DNA from: Phycisphaerae bacterium | Lineage (GTDB): Bacteria > Planctomycetota > Phycisphaerae > UBA1845 > Fen-1342 | Assembly: GCA_028279405.1 (NCBI GenBank) | Contig: JANQNU010000049.1 | Location: forward strand, 1 to 64,000 | Direction: 5' to 3' | DNA length: 64,000 nucleotides | Part shown: positions 53,926 through 62,200 of the stretch, piece after piece | How the letters are laid out: each line of letters starts with the position of its first letter | Position numbering within the stretch: position 1 is the first letter of the stretch | Program-made: the position numbers and the translations under genes | Notes under the pieces: model-generated | What the model saw: only the letters and a program-made list of their open reading frames with translations | What the model was told of the DNA's origin: nothing | The model's database searches: none

Positions 53926-55443
53926 CTACATCTTGACCCGTAGCGTGTCCGTGACGGCCGTCAGCAATTGCGCTGGAAGAAACGGCTTCGCCAAGAACGG
54001 AACATCTTCGAACTCAGTCAACGCCTCCTGCAACACGACTGCTCGCTCGTAACCCGAACAGAGAATCGCCGGCAGCGTCTGCCGCTGGCGACGGAGACGT
54101 CGCAACACGTCAAGCCCACTGCAATCAGCAAGGCGCATGTCCAACAAAACCAGATCGAACGCAACGGGCCCGGCGGCCGCCTCGAGCGCCTCGTCACCCG
54201 TGCTGGCGCAAACCACCCGATGTCCAGCGTCCGTCAGAATCTCGCACACCACTTCCCGAACGTCGACCTCATCCTCGACGACCAAGATCCGTGCCCCCGA
54301 CTCCGAAACCGGCAGCTCCGGCTCCGGCTCCGGCGGCAACACGCAAGCCGCAGCTCGCGGCAGGAACATGTGAAACGCCGTTCCCCGTATCGACAGCGAC
54401 GTGACGAGCAGCCCGCCGCCGTGAGAGTTCACAATCCCCTTCACCGCCGCGAGCCCGAGGCCGCGACCGTCACCCTTGGTCGAATGGTAGGGTTCGAACA
54501 TCGTCGCGCGGACCGCGTCCGAAACCCCGCAGCCCGTGTCGGCAACGACCACGTGCACGTACTCCCCGGCAGGATGCCGCACGTGCAGATCGTCGATCCA
54601 CGGCTCCGACTTGCAGATGTTCTCTGTAAACACCGAGAGCGTGCCCTGACGCCCCATCGCTTCACAGGCATTGAGACATAAGTTCAGCATTGCCTGCACG
54701 AGCTGCGCTCGATCGGCCTCCACCTGCCAGAGATCGTCAGACAAGAAGTCGCGGACCTCAATGCCAGGCGCTACCGTCCCGATCAGCATCGCCAGCGTAT
54801 CGTCAATCACCTCATTGATCGCCGTTGGGCGCGGGTTGTACTTCCCGCCGCGCGCGTAAGCCAGCAACTGCCGCGCCAGATCCGCCAGCCGCTCGCCTGT
54901 CCGAACGATCGCGTCGCAGCACTCGATCCGCTTGTCTCGCGATTCCTCGTTCCGCAACATCGAGGCTTTGCCGAGAATCCCGACGAGCATATTGTTGAAA
55001 TCGTGGGCCAGCCCCCCCGCGAGCGCCGCGATACACTCATCCTTCTGACGCTCGACGAGTTGCCGCTCCTCCCGCTGCCGCCCGAGCACGGCGCGAATCC
55101 GAGAGATCAGCCCCGCGGCATTGAACGCTTCACTCTTGGGGAGAAAGTCGCGTCCGCCGCTCCGCAAAGAAGCGATGATCGTCTCGCTGTCGCCATCCGA
55201 CGACACGACAATCACCGGCGGACGTCCTGGGACCTCGTCGATCTGTGGCAGGATCTGCGGCGCATCGCAATCCGGCAGGTGATAGTCCAGGAGCGCAACG
55301 TCGTAACGCCCCGCCCGCAACTGGCGGACGAACGCCTCCCCTGTATCAACCACGGTCACGTGCGAGTCCGCCTCGCCGCTGCGGATCAGAACCTCCAACA
55401 ACTCCTGGTGGGCTCTGTTGTCCTCTGCAACCAGAACGTTCAT
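53926..55443 (-). CDS. Hybrid histidine kinase with receiver domains at both ends
   Basis: 505 residues: receiver 1 (about 1-120, LVAEDNRAHQELL, VALLDYHLPD, IVVSSDGD, FLPKSEAF), HisKA/HATPase kinase (about 135-375, GGLAHDFNNMLVGILGKAS; N box NLCLNACEAMG; VADTGCGVSD; GRGLGLAAVKGI) and receiver 2 (about 385-500, ILVVEDEVDVREVV, LVLLDMRLADCSG, FLAKPFLPAQL). No membrane segment, so it acts in the cytosol. It is 85 bp upstream of the CheB-CheR kinase in the same direction and may share its operon. Two palindromes lie just before its start. Confidence 0.92.
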   Translation of the reverse strand: MNVLVAEDNRAHQELLEVLIRSGEADSHVTVVDTGEAFVRQLRAGRYDVALLDYHLPDCDAPQILPQIDEVPGRPPVIVVSSDGDSETIIASLRSGGRDFLPKSEAFNAAGLISRIRAVLGRQREERQLVERQKDECIAALAGGLAHDFNNMLVGILGKASMLRNEESRDKRIECCDAIVRTGERLADLARQLLAYARGGKYNPRPTAINEVIDDTLAMLIGTVAPGIEVRDFLSDDLWQVEADRAQLVQAMLNLCLNACEAMGRQGTLSVFTENICKSEPWIDDLHVRHPAGEYVHVVVADTGCGVSDAVRATMFEPYHSTKGDGRGLGLAAVKGIVNSHGGGLLVTSLSIRGTAFHMFLPRAAACVLPPEPEPELPVSESGARILVVEDEVDVREVVCEILTDAGHRVVCASTGDEALEAAAGPVAFDLVLLDMRLADCSGLDVLRRLRRQRQTLPAILCSGYERAVVLQEALTEFEDVPFLAKPFLPAQLLTAVTDTLRVKM

Positions 55444-55476
55444 CCGGGCACTCCGTTGCCAACTTAAACAACTCCT

Positions 55477-55511
55477 TTCCCTAGGGAACTGAAATGGTGT
55501 TCCCTGGGGAA
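55477..55511. promoter_or_regulatory. Tandem TTCCCTAGGGAA-type palindromes upstream of the hybrid kinase
   Basis: TTCCCTAGGGAA (55477-55488) is a perfect 12-bp palindrome; TTCCCTGGGGAA (55500-55511) is its near copy. Their starts are 23 bp apart, about two helical turns. On the minus strand a TATAAT (55511-55516) abuts the second. They lie in the presumed leader of the kinase gene and look like an operator for a dimeric regulator. Confidence 0.5.
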
Positions 55512-55642
55512 TTATAAGGCGCTATCGTCAGCGTCCACTATTGGACTTGTTCAAAATCTTGAAAGGATGGCCCGGAATCGCATCGGATGCGCACCTTCCG
55601 CGCCGGCCCGAGACCCCGCGCAATCGCCCCCGACAACCCCCC

Positions 55643-55672
55643 TTGCCTGGACATAGACATTTTGTCTATAAT
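55643..55672 (+). promoter_or_regulatory. Promoter with BlaI-like operator upstream of the secreted protein gene
   Basis: TTGCCT at 55643 and TATAAT at 55667 are spaced by 18 bp. Between and over them lies a palindrome, ATAGACA (55653-55659), TTT, TGTCTAT (55663-55669). The ACA...TGT half sites recall BlaI/MecI operators, and a BlaI-family gene lies about 0.9 kb downstream. The palindrome overlaps the -10 box, so binding would repress. Confidence 0.6.
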
Positions 55673-55746
55673 GACCGCTCTGGCTTTGATTGCTTAGAGG
55701 ATAACCGATCCAGTGCTCAGCAGGACGAACTGAGAAGGAGACGACG

Positions 55747-56364
55747 ATGAAATGGTGTAACAGGCGCAGGTGCTACGGCGGCTGGACCGTGTTCACGAGC
55801 CTGGCGGCGTTGTTGTTCAGTGTCGGTTGCAGTCCCGAGGCGCTGCAGGCGCTGGCGAATGCATCGCTGCCCAAGGCGGTCGAGTTCGTGCGGTCTGACG
55901 CGTTTGCGCCGACGCCGAGCGCGACCACGTCGGCAGCGGACCTCGAGGGCACCGACGAACTGGAAGTAGCGGACATCGAAGGATGCTGGGGCTGGCGTGA
56001 GTCGGGGGAGAACCCCGATCCGGCGCAACTCACGAGTGGCTTCGTGGTCTACGAGGCGTTCGTCGTTACGGGGCTGGAGTTCGACCGGCAGACGCTGACA
56101 GAGCTTGATGGCCAACGGGTATTGTTGGCCACGGAACGTGGCACGCTGGCGAAGGTCGGTGAGCATGGAATCCGCCTCACCGGTTCTAACGACTCGACAG
56201 TTCTCACGGCCTTGCGCGATCCCCCGTTACCGCCGGGACATCGTGAGTCGTCGGCAAGCCAGGAGGTGCTGGTAGCGATCGAGGATGACCTGATGACCTT
56301 GATCTGGGTAATGCGCGACGGATCGGAAAACGCGATCACGTATCGCCGATTCGAATGCCCATAG
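55747..56364 (+). CDS. Secreted/lipoprotein of unknown function sharing a domain with the adjacent BlaR1-type protein
   Basis: 205 residues; GAAGGAG precedes the ATG. A hydrophobic leader ends at SVGC, a weak lipobox. Residues about 75-205 form a domain of the type EGCWGWRES ... EFDRQQL-like strand (LEFDRQTLTELDG) ... SQEVLVAIEDDLMTLIWVMRDGSENAITYRRFECP. The last 125 residues of the downstream M56 peptidase carry the same motifs, including the terminal YRRFECP. The pattern suggests a lipocalin-like or small beta-barrel fold, but no named family was recognised. The promoter with BlaI-like palindrome is directly upstream, so it probably belongs to the same regulon. Confidence 0.75.
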   Translation: MKWCNRRRCYGGWTVFTSLAALLFSVGCSPEALQALANASLPKAVEFVRSDAFAPTPSATTSAADLEGTDELEVADIEGCWGWRESGENPDPAQLTSGFVVYEAFVVTGLEFDRQTLTELDGQRVLLATERGTLAKVGEHGIRLTGSNDSTVLTALRDPPLPPGHRESSASQEVLVAIEDDLMTLIWVMRDGSENAITYRRFECP

Positions 56365-56484
56365 TCCGGTAGAATGGGGCATGGTCGACAGACGCGCGGC
56401 CATGTCCCGTGCAGCGCAACCGTGACCATCGGCGTGGTCATACGCGCGGTCGTTGAACGAGTCGTGCTTGCGATTGCTATAATG

Positions 56485-56530
56485 CGCGGGCTCGCGTGAG
56501 ACACCATCGATTGCAATGAGTGATGACCAA
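56485..56530. promoter_or_regulatory. Possible promoter of the blaI-like gene
   Basis: TTGAAC (near 56453) and TATAAT (about 56478-56483) lie 50 bp upstream of the gene, with a 19-bp spacer, slightly long. No palindrome like that at 55653 was seen here. The box ends before the transcribed leader listed. Confidence 0.35.
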
Positions 56531-56937
56531 TGGGACGGACGGCGCATGACGTAACCGAAGCTGAGTTGGCGGTACTGGAGGTCCTTTGGCGGCACGGTGC
56601 GGCAACGATGCGTTACCTCGCTGGACAGTTGTACAATGACGAGGGTCCCTCCGCGTGTGCGACAGTCCAGAAGCTGTTGACTCGACTCGTGGCGAAGAAA
56701 ATCGTCGCCCGATCAGCGAAGGAGAGCCCGATTCGGTTCAGGCCCACGATCGATCGCGATGAATTGATCGCGCGCCGTCTTCGCGAAACAGCACAGCGCC
56801 TATGCGACGGTTCGCTGACCCCCTTACTCACGCAGTTGGTCAAGTCGACGCCGTTTTCCGACAGCGACCGGCAAAAGATGCTCGCGCTGATCGACAAGCT
56901 CGACGAGCGCGACGCTCCCGATGATGGCGAGCGGTAA
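56530..56937 (+). CDS. blaI: BlaI/MecI-family transcriptional repressor
   Basis: 135 residues. The winged-helix domain (about 8-80) starts VTEAELAVLEVLWRHGAATMRYLAGQL and has the recognition helix in ACATVQKLLTRLVAKKIVARS; the C-terminal dimer helices follow (TAQRLCDGSLTPLLTQLVKSTPFSDSDRQKMLALIDKL). Repressors of this family are removed when a BlaR1-type peptidase is activated. The stop and the next start overlap by one base (TAATG), so the pair is a classic sensor-repressor unit. Unlike beta-lactam systems, no beta-lactamase lies near. Confidence 0.93.
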   Translation: MGRTAHDVTEAELAVLEVLWRHGAATMRYLAGQLYNDEGPSACATVQKLLTRLVAKKIVARSAKESPIRFRPTIDRDELIARRLRETAQRLCDGSLTPLLTQLVKSTPFSDSDRQKMLALIDKLDERDAPDDGER

Positions 56938-58649
56938 TGCCTGAGATCCCCTCCTGGCTAGCGGTCCTGATCGCGAACACCGCAGTGGCAACGCTCCTCG
57001 CTGCGCTGGCCATTGCCACGTCACTCCTGCTGCGACGGTACCCGCAAGTCGCGCACGCATGTTGGTGGTTGGTCCTGCTCAAGCTCATCACGCCACCTGT
57101 GTGGCACATTCCGGCAACGTATTGGCCAGCTTTGGGACGCACGCCATCGGTCGCCGCAGCCTCGCCCGGTGAAACGAACCGGACAAGCGTCCTGGCCAGT
57201 TCGCGCGCTGCTCCCGAAACGCAGCGATCGACTGTCGAAGACCCACGAACGAGCGTCACCCGCGGCTCCGAGACGCCTCCGACCGAACCGCGACCCGCAT
57301 CGACCTCCCCGCTCCATTGGTCGTTCGTCATCGCTGGCGTTGTCCTCGTTGTCGCATCCGCGATCCTCGTCGTAACAGCCCGGCGTCTGAGTACTTTCGC
57401 GCGCTGGCTCGAACGTGCGTCGACGCACGATGATCGGTTGACCGACCAAATCCGGTCCATTTGTGCGCGGGTGGGCCTTCGAGCGCCTGCCGCCGTTCGG
57501 GTGGTGAACGCGCCCATTCCGCCGATGCTCTGGGGATTCGTGGGCCCGGCGACGATCGTCTTTCCGCGTCGATTGCTCGAGCAACTCGCGCCGGAGTCGG
57601 TGGATGAAGTGCTGCTGCACGAGGCTGCCCACTACCATCGACGCGATCACCTGCTGCGCGTCGTCGAAACAGCCATCGGGGCGCTCTTATGGTGGCATCC
57701 GTTGGCATGGATCGCCCGTCTACAGATCCGGCAGACGGCTGAACGCTGTTGTGACGCAATCGTCGTGACGGCCGTGGCGGGCCGCAGGAAAGCGTACGCG
57801 ACGACACTGATCGACTGCCTCAGCCTTCTGGACGACCGCAGCGCACCGGTCTCCGTCGGCGCGCCACGGTTTTCGTCTCGGTGGCTCCTTCGCAAGCGCA
57901 TCGAATCGATCATGACCGCCGGCGTCCGTCCGCACCTACAAAAGTGGATGACCGCGCTGCTGCTGTTGGCGGCGACCACGGCGCTAGCGCTATCCCCGGC
58001 CAATGCCCCGGCCCTCTCCAACATACCAACGGTCGAGCCTGAGCCTGCGGCGTCCGGTGAGATCGGCCCGACAACATCCCAGCCCGCGAACACCACCGCG
58101 GATCGAACGACCGCAGTCGAGGAGGACGTGCGTGCGTCTGACGAATTTACGCCGCCGTCGTCGCCGATCTCCGATTCGATCCCGGCGGCGCTTGGAGTCG
58201 TGCGCGATCACGCCTTTCGTACGCCACAGGAAACGACGCTGACTGCTGCGGCGCTGGGCTTTCCGGATCGGTTGGCGCTGGACGCGCTTGAGGGCTGCTG
58301 GGGTGCCCGCGTCGGTCAGCTCGTGCAGAAGCACGACGTGTTCGTGATCGCCGACGGCTCGTTCGAGCGACAGCAGCTCACCGAGATCGACGATGTGCCG
58401 GCATTTCTGTTCATGGATGCCGGACCACTCGAGAAGACCGGTCCGAATCTGCTCCGCATCACGTTCTCGAACGAACCGTTCTTCCGTTCGGCCATCAGCA
58501 ACGAACCGCCGCCGCCACCGCCGATCGGTGACGAGCCTCCGAGTCAGGAGGTCCTGGTTGCGCTGGACGGCGACCAGATGACGATGATCTGGGTCCTCTA
58601 TGATGGAACGGAAGAAGCGCTGGTCTACCGCCGATTCGAATGCCCCTAG
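56937..58649 (+). CDS. BlaR1-type membrane M56 metallopeptidase with a C-terminal domain shared with a neighbour
   Basis: 570 residues. Membrane segments at about 5-60 and 125-145, zinc-peptidase motif HEAAH (228-232) in LLHEAAHYHRRDHLLR, further membrane helix near 340 (LLLLAATTALALSPANAP). Canonical BlaR1 would then carry a penicillin-binding sensor; instead the last 125 residues (about 445-570, ALEGCWGARV ... FERQQLTEID ... SQEVLVALDGDQMTMIWVLYDGTEEALVYRRFECP) match the neighbouring secreted protein. It presumably senses something with that domain and cleaves the BlaI repressor, but this is inference. It ends 4 bp inside the convergent gene. Confidence 0.87.
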   Translation: MPEIPSWLAVLIANTAVATLLAALAIATSLLLRRYPQVAHACWWLVLLKLITPPVWHIPATYWPALGRTPSVAAASPGETNRTSVLASSRAAPETQRSTVEDPRTSVTRGSETPPTEPRPASTSPLHWSFVIAGVVLVVASAILVVTARRLSTFARWLERASTHDDRLTDQIRSICARVGLRAPAAVRVVNAPIPPMLWGFVGPATIVFPRRLLEQLAPESVDEVLLHEAAHYHRRDHLLRVVETAIGALLWWHPLAWIARLQIRQTAERCCDAIVVTAVAGRRKAYATTLIDCLSLLDDRSAPVSVGAPRFSSRWLLRKRIESIMTAGVRPHLQKWMTALLLLAATTALALSPANAPALSNIPTVEPEPAASGEIGPTTSQPANTTADRTTAVEEDVRASDEFTPPSSPISDSIPAALGVVRDHAFRTPQETTLTAAALGFPDRLALDALEGCWGARVGQLVQKHDVFVIADGSFERQQLTEIDDVPAFLFMDAGPLEKTGPNLLRITFSNEPFFRSAISNEPPPPPPIGDEPPSQEVLVALDGDQMTMIWVLYDGTEEALVYRRFECP

Positions 58650-59125
58650 GCCGACGGAGTACGCCGGCCCGACGTAACTTTCCAGCCGCACTCCGGACAG
58701 CGATCGGACACGCTCCCCCGCAGGTTGTAGCCACACTGGGGACAGTCGAACGAAACACCCCTGGATCTCCGCCGGACTAGACGCACGAACCAAATCGCGA
58801 GAATCGCCGCGATGGGCCCCGCCAGGAACCAACTGCACTCGAAGTAGACCCAACTGCTCCAACTTCCTTCGCGGACCCTCAAACCTGGAACAATCGTACG
58901 CATTTGGTAAACAAAGGGGGAATAAGGGGCGGTCCGCTGTGGCGGTCTCCAAGAGATCCCCACGGCAATGTTGCGTCCGAAGTTGATGTTCACGGATCGG
59001 AAGCGTGGCCTCAGCTCGACCCGTTCCACTTCACCGCAGCCGGCGCTCATAGCGCTGACGAGCACGAGCAGGGTCCCTGGCAGCACCCAGCGCGACCACC
59101 GACAGTTGCGTCCAATCGCACACAT
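58646..59125 (-). CDS. Membrane protein with planctomycete-type zinc ribbon
   Basis: 159 residues, ATG behind GGGAG. A signal-like segment ends in MSAGC (possible lipobox), then a beta-rich domain, a membrane helix (AGPIAAILAIWFVRLV) and a C-terminal zinc ribbon CPQCGYNLRG ... CPECGW with two CxxC pairs. The ribbon is frequent in planctomycete membrane proteins of unknown role. The gene overlaps the end of the M56 peptidase gene by 4 bp in convergent orientation. Confidence 0.8.
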   Translation of the reverse strand: MCAIGRNCRWSRWVLPGTLLVLVSAMSAGCGEVERVELRPRFRSVNINFGRNIAVGISWRPPQRTAPYSPFVYQMRTIVPGLRVREGSWSSWVYFECSWFLAGPIAAILAIWFVRLVRRRSRGVSFDCPQCGYNLRGSVSDRCPECGWKVTSGRRTPSA

Positions 59126-59298
59126 CCGTCACTCCCGGTGTGATTCGGCTCCCACTGCCCGCCATTGTGGATCCTGGCGCGGCTAAAAACGACCCCAGGG
59201 CTCCGTTTTCGCGACGCCGACCGCTTTCGCGACAGATCGCTCGCGCTTCCGACCAAGTCTCAGGAATTCCTCAGAATTGTGTACGGGAGTATTCACGG

Positions 59299-62200
59299 AT
59301 GACCGCAAAAAATCGCTTCCGGCCGCGTCACACCGCGCTGGTCGGCGTTCTCCTTTCCCTAAGCTCGACTTTCCTGGTATCCACGCCCTGCGTAGGTGCC
59401 GAGTTGCAGACGACCGCCGCTGAACGGGGGCGCTTGTACGGCGAGGACAATCTGTACTTCGAGTCCTACGGCCGCCGAATTGCCATGGACGCTGATTGGA
59501 TGGTGACCGCTGGCGTGGATCAGGCGGTGGTGTGGCAGCATGACGGCGCCGACTGGAACGCGACTCAGGTGCTGGCCCCGAGAATCGGGGGCATCTCGGA
59601 TGTCGCGTTGCATGGCGAGTGGCTCGCGATCAGCCACGCGCTGACCCCCTACGGCGCCGGCGGCCCGATCGACGGATTCGTCGTGGTCTATCGCAAGACC
59701 GGTCTCGACGGCTGGGTCGAGCAGACCCGCTGGTCCGCGCCCGCGAACAGCGTCACCGGATTCGAAGTTCACAACTTCGGCAGCGCCGTCGACATCTTCG
59801 AGGGCACCCTGGTCGTCAGTGCCCCCGATTCCCGCGAATGCTGCTCGGGGAACATCGACGGCCCCGGCTTCATCTTCGTCTACGAATGGGACGGCACCGA
59901 CTGGGAACTCGAGAACTACCTCGCCGACAGTAGCGCGCGCTGGCGCTACTTCGGCGCTTCGCTGGATATTGAAGGCGACACGCAGGGCACTTTCATCGTC
60001 GCAGGAGCACCGGCTGAACTTGGCGCCGGCCCGAATGAGTTCGGTGCAGGCTACATCTACCAGAAGACCGGCAACGGCTGGAACCGCATGCGCGTCGTCG
60101 ATCCGATCTTCGACGACGACCCGTTCAACGATCGGAACTGGGGCGTCCACGTCGCCAACGATCGCGGTCGGTTCATGGCCGTTGGCGGCAACGACGGCGT
60201 GACGATCATCACCAACAATGGCGCTTTCGGCGGCTTCGCGTTCGACGACGTCCTGTTGCCCGGCCGATGGCTGCGCAGCTCGACCGACGGCCTCGACTTC
60301 CACGACGGCCATCTGCTCTACGTCGACTCCGCCAACGACGTCGTCACCAGCATCTCGCGCAACAACGACCGCTGGCAGGCGGCCCAGACACTGCTCAACC
60401 CGTTCGGTTCCTACCCGTCGGGAGCCGCGGTCGACATGGGACGAGCAGCCATCGGCTACCCGACCGAGAGTGTCGCCGGCCCCCGAACCGGCAGCTTCAT
60501 GACCTATACGCGACCCGCACAATTCGTTGCGGACCGTTCACTCTCATACGGCGACGCCCAACCAGGCGACGAGTTTGGCGCGAGCATCGACGCGTTCATC
60601 GATTCGGACGGCAACATGGTGAGCCTGGTCGGCGCGCCAGGCGATCGCAGTGGCCAGGAAGCCCGCGGAGCGGCATACCTCTTCCGTTACAGCATCGAAT
60701 CCGACCGGTGGCACAAGTTCGGCCGCTGGCAACCCGACGACCTTCGTGGCAACGCCGGCTTCGGAACCGCGGTCGCCTATTCCGCAAGCGGCGGCCAAGC
60801 CGTCGGCGCTCCCTGGAACGAGATCGACGGCCGACCACACGGATCGGCCTACGTTCGGGGAACGCCCGGCGGGCCCATGCGGTTTGACGCACCCGGCCCG
60901 GACGAGCGCTTCGGTCTTAGTGTCGCGCTCGGTGGCCCCGACGATCGAAACCTCGCTGTCGGCGCACCGAGCGCGGACGCGCGCGGTGTGGTCTATGTCT
61001 ACACCAACGATGGCGCAAACTGGGACATCGGCGTCCGCGTCCGAGGCACGAGCCTGCTGTTCGATCCGCCAACATCGGGCGCCGCATTCGGCACCACGGT
61101 CGCAATGACCGAAGACCTGCTGGTCATCGGCGCCCCCACAGACAGTCGTGACGGAATCGACGCCGGCGCCGTGTTCGTTTACGGCAGAGACAATCGCACC
61201 TGGGTCCCGCTACAACGACTCGAAACGTCTCTCGTTTCGCCGAACGATCGCTTCGGATCAGCGATCGCGATTGCCGGCGACTGGATCTTTGTTGGAGCGC
61301 CCGGCGATGATACCGTCGCGGATGAAGCCGGCGCCGTGTTCGCGTTTTCGTTCGACGGTACGCAGTTCGCGTACGTCGAGCAACTGACCGCAGACGACGG
61401 AGCACCGGGCGACAGCTTCGGGTCCACGCTCGCCGTACGCGGTCGCGACCTGTTCGCCGGCGCACCACGTGTCGCGGACCAGGGTGTCGCGGACTCGGGC
61501 GCCGTTTATGCATTTCGGCTGTTCGCTGGCGGCTGGATTCCGGCAACCGACCGCATCGTCCATAACGCACCGGTCGTCGGCGATGGCGCCGCCACCGCAC
61601 TGACCGTGGCCGGCGAAACCTTGCTCGTCGGCACACCTGAAGAGGATCGCGCAGCGCCGGACGCGGGCGCGGTCGTCGTAATGGAGTACAGCTCGCGGGT
61701 CACCGTTCGATCGCCGATCGATCCTGGCATCGGCGGGCAGCCTTGCGAGCGTGATTTCGAGGTAACGTTCGAACAGGACTTCATCTCGCCGATCGATCCC
61801 GCCGCGACCGACTCCTTCGGCGGCACGATCGCGGTCTCGCTCGACACCCTCGCCGTTGCCGAGCCATGGTCGCCTGTAACCGTCGTCAACGATCAGGGCC
61901 AGGAAGTGACGCTACGTGTCGGCGTCGTCCACATCTATCGTCGAACGGACATCGCCGAGTGGACGCTCGAAGAAACGATCGTCCCACCGACAGACGATCT
62001 GACGCCGATCGTCCGGGTTGGCAACTTCGGCCAGTCTCTGGCGCTGGACGACGATTTGCTGGTCATCGGGAATCACCAGGCACAGATGGCTCACGTGTAC
62101 GAACGGACCGTCGCGGGCTGGCGGCTTCGAACGCGCCTGACGCCACCCGACGCCGGGACGGGGCTGCAGATCGGTTTCGGACGATTCGACCTCGACGTCT

